A stretch of DNA of 64,000 nt from Trichomonas vaginalis G3 (Eukaryota; Parabasalia; Trichomonadida; Trichomonadidae), in the NCBI RefSeq assembly GCF_026262505.1, contig NC_067203.1, positions 1,116,001-1,180,000 of the forward strand, read 5' to 3'. The stretch's first letter is position 1; every line of letters starts with the position of its first letter. Both the position numbers and the translations under genes were made by a program. Positions 60,354-64,000 of this stretch are shown here, in pieces. The notes below the pieces were generated by a model. The model saw only the letters and a program-made list of their open reading frames with translations. It was not told where the DNA came from and did no database searches.

Positions 60354-60998
60354 CAAAGCAACTGACTCAGTAAAACCAAGAAGTTCATACGAAAGGTAAA
60401 CTATGAGTTTCTTGATTTTCATTGCAACCACAAAGTCATGACAAAGACTCGCGTATGGTATATAAAAATGTTTCTGACATATACATCTGAAGATTTAGAC
60501 CTAACGACAACTTTGTTTCGTTAGTTGCAAAATGTGTATGCAGATAAGAATAAAGATAAAAGAGGTAAAGTATGGAACGAACAGATAAAACCAGCAACTT
60601 TTGAGTTAAGAAAAACCATTGACGCCTTAGTCATACTGCAGGTTTTATTTCAATTACAATGCTAAAATGAACCCACAATGTTCAAAATGTAAAGCAGCAA
60701 TGAGGAAATATAACTACTCGTCAAAGAGATAGAAAAATGCGAAACGACTATGCTGATTTAAAAGGAAGAAGCAGAGAAACCAGCAGAAGATAAAATGGAC
60801 AATGTGACATTTCTGAACAAAACCTATCCAACTGCTGACGATTTCCTTCTTTCAGATGTCAAGAAGAAATATAAAGAAACCTTCGCATTGTTAAAACATT
60901 CGATATCCTAGCGAAAAATCGAAGCTACAAAACTGTTTAGGGATTTCAAATATACATCGTACAATTCATGTAAAACGCTTGTGAAAAAGAGGTAGAAA
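60354..60998 (+). pseudogene. Outer gene X 3' part, second copy
   Basis: Collinear with 44419-45075 and stops at the N gap within the GGTGA repeat. Broken, several breaks. Confidence 0.85.
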
Positions 60999-61023
60999 NN
61001 NNNNNNNNNNNNNNNNNNNNNNN
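60999..61023. other. Assembly gap (25 N)
   Basis: A run of 25 N. The left side ends in the copied GGTGA repeat; the right side is different Maverick-like sequence, so the true distance and even the order across the gap are unknown. Confidence 0.99.
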
Positions 61024-61720
61024 TGACAAAATTACAATAGGGACTAAAAGTTTTACAGGAACAAAGTTTGCGTCAACTTAAGGTTAGTTTATGTTTGCTA
61101 AAGTGTTTGAGTTCACTAAAGCTGAAACCGCTCTCCTTGCATTCGAATGAACAATAGGCAAGACCAGCAGAGAAAGTGTTGTTATACGATGAGTAATCTT
61201 TTGGTCATAGTGTTCTGTCGACATTCGAATAACAACTTTGAACCAAAGTTTGAACAATATATAAAATTAAGGTGTACTTAAAGTCATGGAAACAGATAGG
61301 ACCTTGTATGGAACACCTTTTCCTTGTTATAGGAAACTGTTGGTAGTAAAAACCAGATATAAAGTTTGTATTATAGTCATACGTTTAAGTAAAACTCAGT
61401 CGGACATCCCAAACATAATGAAACCTGTTTAGTTGCAGCAAGCATGTTACATTCCGTCCTTAAGTATTAAATTAAGTCAACAAAACCTGTTGGTGTATAT
61501 CTGATAAGTATCTTCAAAGAAGTATTTTTTACCATTCACAACAAAACAAAAGTCTTCTGGTGTCAAAAGAGCAAAACAGGCTTTAGTCGTAATTGTGTTT
61601 AAGGTTAGTTTTACAATATCGTCCTTGAGGACTTTGTAAGTTTGTTTGTTATAGAATTATATGACTCAGGGTTTTTAGTCGTAATAGTATAAACCACAGT
61701 GTCTTCTGCCATTTACTTAG
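61024..61720 (-). pseudogene. Unidentified Maverick-like gene remains
   Basis: The minus strand starts MAEDTVVYTITTKNPESYNS near 61710 and later has coding-like stretches such as FCFVVNGKKYFFEDTYQIYT. Heavily broken (several breaks). No family assigned. Confidence 0.35.
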
Positions 61721-61779
61721 CAAATAAATTTTAAATGAAATGTTGTGGTCGTCAAATATTTATGAAGTCTGGGAAAACT

Positions 61780-62300
61780 ATACTTTAAGTTCAACGTTTT
61801 CACCTCCTTTCATAACGTATATCTTGTCATGACATATATAAACACCACAGCAAGCAATGTCGGGTTCTTATTTCCTTTGATGTTTATATCGTCTTCTGCC
61901 TCTGTCAAAATTTCAATAGTTCTTTTCAAAACTTCATGAGGTGCAATGACATATAAGTTCACTTTTACAGGTTGTTGTTTCGACAAGTTTAACATTATAC
62001 TAAAGCTTGACAAATCTTCTCTGAGTTTAAGTTTGTCTTTCAGTTGTTGGTAGTCGTTTCGGAATATCTGCAACAGAACTTAGTCTCTGCTAACTTCAGA
62101 TATGTTGGTTGTTCTTTTACAGGAACAATTTGTTATACCATCTTCGTCCTTCGTATGGTTTCCCCACTTCAACATCTCTGTCTTGACATTGACAATAACA
62201 CTTTGACTGTTTGTTGAGTTGGTGAATTTAACTTCACATCTGCCACCGCCATTAAACCTTTTGAAAACTTTACGCTTCTATTTTTCGAAATGACATTTTA
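61780..62300 (-). pseudogene. Unidentified Maverick-like gene remains
   Basis: Coding-like minus-strand stretches include CEVKFTNSTNSQSVIVNVKT and KVNLYVIAPHEVLKRTIEIL. Broken, several breaks. It lies divergent from the plus-strand gene at 62313, with a short T-rich spacer as elsewhere in these elements. Family unknown. Confidence 0.35.
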
Positions 62301-62312
62301 CTTAGAATAAAA

Positions 62313-62780
62313 AGATGGACGTATTGAGTATCTCTCCGAATTGAAGCAGAAACAAACGTTTACACACACAAACATACAATACAACATTGACAGAATAGTT
62401 CTTTATACAAACAATGGAAATGTATAGAATAGCAGTCTTTGCTGAACCAAAAAATATTTCCATAAAGCAAAGAAAGTTGGTATAACTGAATGGTAAAGTT
62501 CTTGACGTTGACAAAATAAACAACAAAACTGACCGATATTTCTAAAGAAAGTTTATAATACAATATTAATGTCAAAACTGGCGTACTGTCAATATTTGAA
62601 CGAGAGAAGTCAGTTCAAGAACAACTTACTGACCTGCTGCCAAAATTCTGCTCGATGGAAAGCTGTCGTTATGCAATCTGAGGGACGCCCAGCAGGTTTC
62701 ATCGAACGAATCTCAAAAGGAGCAATCTCCGTGAAAAAGTGCTATTGTTTTGTAAAACTTCTTTGCTTTCAATTCATCTG
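62313..62780 (+). pseudogene. Unidentified Maverick-like gene remains
   Basis: ATG behind TTTTACTTAGAATAAAAAG; coding-like phrases INKTDRYF and GNVYRIAVFAEPKNISIKQR. Broken, several breaks. It converges on the capsid locus. Family unknown. Confidence 0.35.
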
Positions 62781-64000
62781 ACCGTCCTCTGTACACCAGT
62801 TATATTGTATTTGTAACAGTACAACAGTTGAAATACCACCCTAAAGTCTTCTGAGTCAGCAAAATGGAAGCCAAGCCAAAAGTTTGAACGGTCTCCATTT
62901 GTATATTGAGTTTTTTGACCCTCCTGTATGAGTCCATACTTTTCAACATATGCATAATAGAAACTTTGCATTCAGGGTTAAATGGTTGTTTGAAGTGTTG
63001 TTAAAAGTTTCATAGCATCTAATGCAAGTGTATGACCTCATATCCTCAACTGTAGAATATTCTTCTCTTGATAATATTGCCATCTAGTTTATATGATATT
63101 TAATACCAGGCGTTGTAGAAACAAGAATAGTCATTATAGTTCGTCTGAAACAGTTACAAACAAAAATAAGTATCTGCATGTTTTCATTGCAGTTGTAAAG
63201 TCAATATCTTGTTTTGCACCTGGTCAGCACTTTGGTTTTCCAACTTCACCTGCAAAGTCTTTGACGAGATAAATTTGGTGTTAGGGAACATAAGTGGAAC
63301 TGCAATATATTATGGCAGCTAAAGCATTTGAAATATCTGGGTCCAACATATAGACTTGCAAGTCTGCTTTCTATTCTCTTGCATTCAAACTTTCGCATGT
63401 AAAACTTAACTGGGTCCCAAGCAGTTCGCAGCAGCATTGAAATAATAGTTTACTTCAGTGTGAGGTTGATGAAACCAAAATGTCTAAGTCAACTTTGTCT
63501 TGCAAAAGTCGGCGAAAATGACATTTTATTTGTTCCCACTACTTCTGTAATAGTGAAGTGGGTCTTGTGTTGGTGCAATAACTACAGTGTATTTTGCTTG
63601 GAGTAAAGCAATAGAAATTTTCCTGCCCAGTTTGGCAAGTATCTTAAAAACCTGAAAGATTGAGAGAAGTGACAAAGGAACTCTAAGTTTCAGTTTTACT
63701 TTAGTGACAGCATTCCATCTGAACAGAAAGGTTAACATAAACTCCTGGAACGTTTAGGGTCAAGTCTTCTTATTTTCTCAATAAGTTGCATACTGGTCTG
63801 TTTGTTCTCTAAGCTTGTGGGTTGTACTGAGTTTTTAAACGAAACCATTTTCATAGTTTGCCATGTTACTGTTTTGAACTAAGTCAGAGTTAGAATATAT
63901 CTTATATCCCATGAAAACTTCTGGAGCATATTGGTATCCACATAGAAAATCATTGCAACCTTTCTTGTCAGACAACTTGGCAGAAGGTTTTTTTCAATGT
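62779..64000 (-). pseudogene. Major capsid protein locus of a different Maverick family (cut by window end)
   Basis: Minus-strand phrases align with the inner-element capsid: FLCGYQYAPEVFMGYKIYSN with its FWIGFDDAFYAVAGYQILAN, and KLKLRVPLSLLSIFQVFKIL with KLRLRIPVRRFLPLEAIRFI. The sequence is otherwise very different, so this is another family. Heavily broken (many breaks), and it continues past 64000. It could be the capsid gene of the outer element, which lacks one elsewhere in the window. Confidence 0.55.

Larger units (their letters stand above)
46300..60998. mobile_element. Second copy of 30256-45075 (inner Maverick right part plus outer flank), heavily broken
   Basis: Collinear and in the same orientation as 30256-45075: fibre end, integrase, gene X, tRNA-like sequence, KilA-N, PolB, minor capsid, major capsid, small genes, right TIR, GAAGT duplication and the outer gene X 3' part. 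It therefore contains the same unique insertion junction as the first copy. It differs by very many one- or two-base indels (well over a hundred breaks in coding terms) with fewer substitutions. It begins abruptly inside another gene and ends at an N gap. Either a tandem duplication or a low-quality duplicate of one locus. Confidence 0.9.

Overview
The window looks like the genome of a trichomonad, most probably Trichomonas vaginalis. The DNA is AT-rich, the host genes are intronless (an ankyrin-repeat protein with a membrane tail and a giant ubiquitin protease), and most of the rest is Maverick/Polinton DNA of the kind that fills that genome. The species name is inference from gene content; no search was run.

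Layout. Positions 1-8649 hold two convergent host genes. Positions 8650-9950 are AT-rich with no gene seen. Positions 9975-10713 are a 122-bp satellite in which every unit carries three hairpins; it abuts a broken glycine-rich host gene (10714-11230). From about 11.4 kb an outer Maverick begins: DNA adenine methyltransferase, small virion-like proteins, two minor-capsid-like genes, a phage-collar-type fibre, an integrase, a DNA polymerase B, and a KilA-N gene inside a cassette of palindromic repeats. At 22355 a gene of this outer element is interrupted by a second, inner Maverick (22355-44413, 22.06 kb). The inner element has terminal inverted repeats of about 0.72 kb that begin AGTTAGTATGG and a 5-bp target duplication GAAGT. 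It carries an A32-like packaging ATPase, minor and major capsid genes, a 1015-aa fibre, an integrase, a KilA-N protein, a PolB locus and several small genes. The outer element resumes at 44419 with the rest of the interrupted gene and a superfamily 3 helicase-like locus.

Positions 46300-60998 repeat 30256-45075, including the same insertion junction, but with dense small indels and an abrupt start. They stop at a 25-base N gap (60999-61023). This may be a tandem duplication but looks more like a low-quality duplicate placed by the assembly. Beyond the gap is another heavily broken Maverick-like stretch with a different major capsid gene on the minus strand; it may be more of the outer element.

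How the genes work together (family knowledge plus inference): PolB and integrase replicate and insert the element; MCP, minor capsid proteins, packaging ATPase, fibre and small amphipathic or basic proteins would form a virion. The less familiar content lies in structured repeats spread through the elements: paired GC-rich triloop hairpins whose stems covary and which sit in frame inside several genes; a 56-bp palindromic repeat in frame inside a KilA-N gene and also tandemly amplified; GGTGA repeats bracketing one gene; 16-25 bp divergent promoters; and a tRNA-like sequence with A and B boxes.
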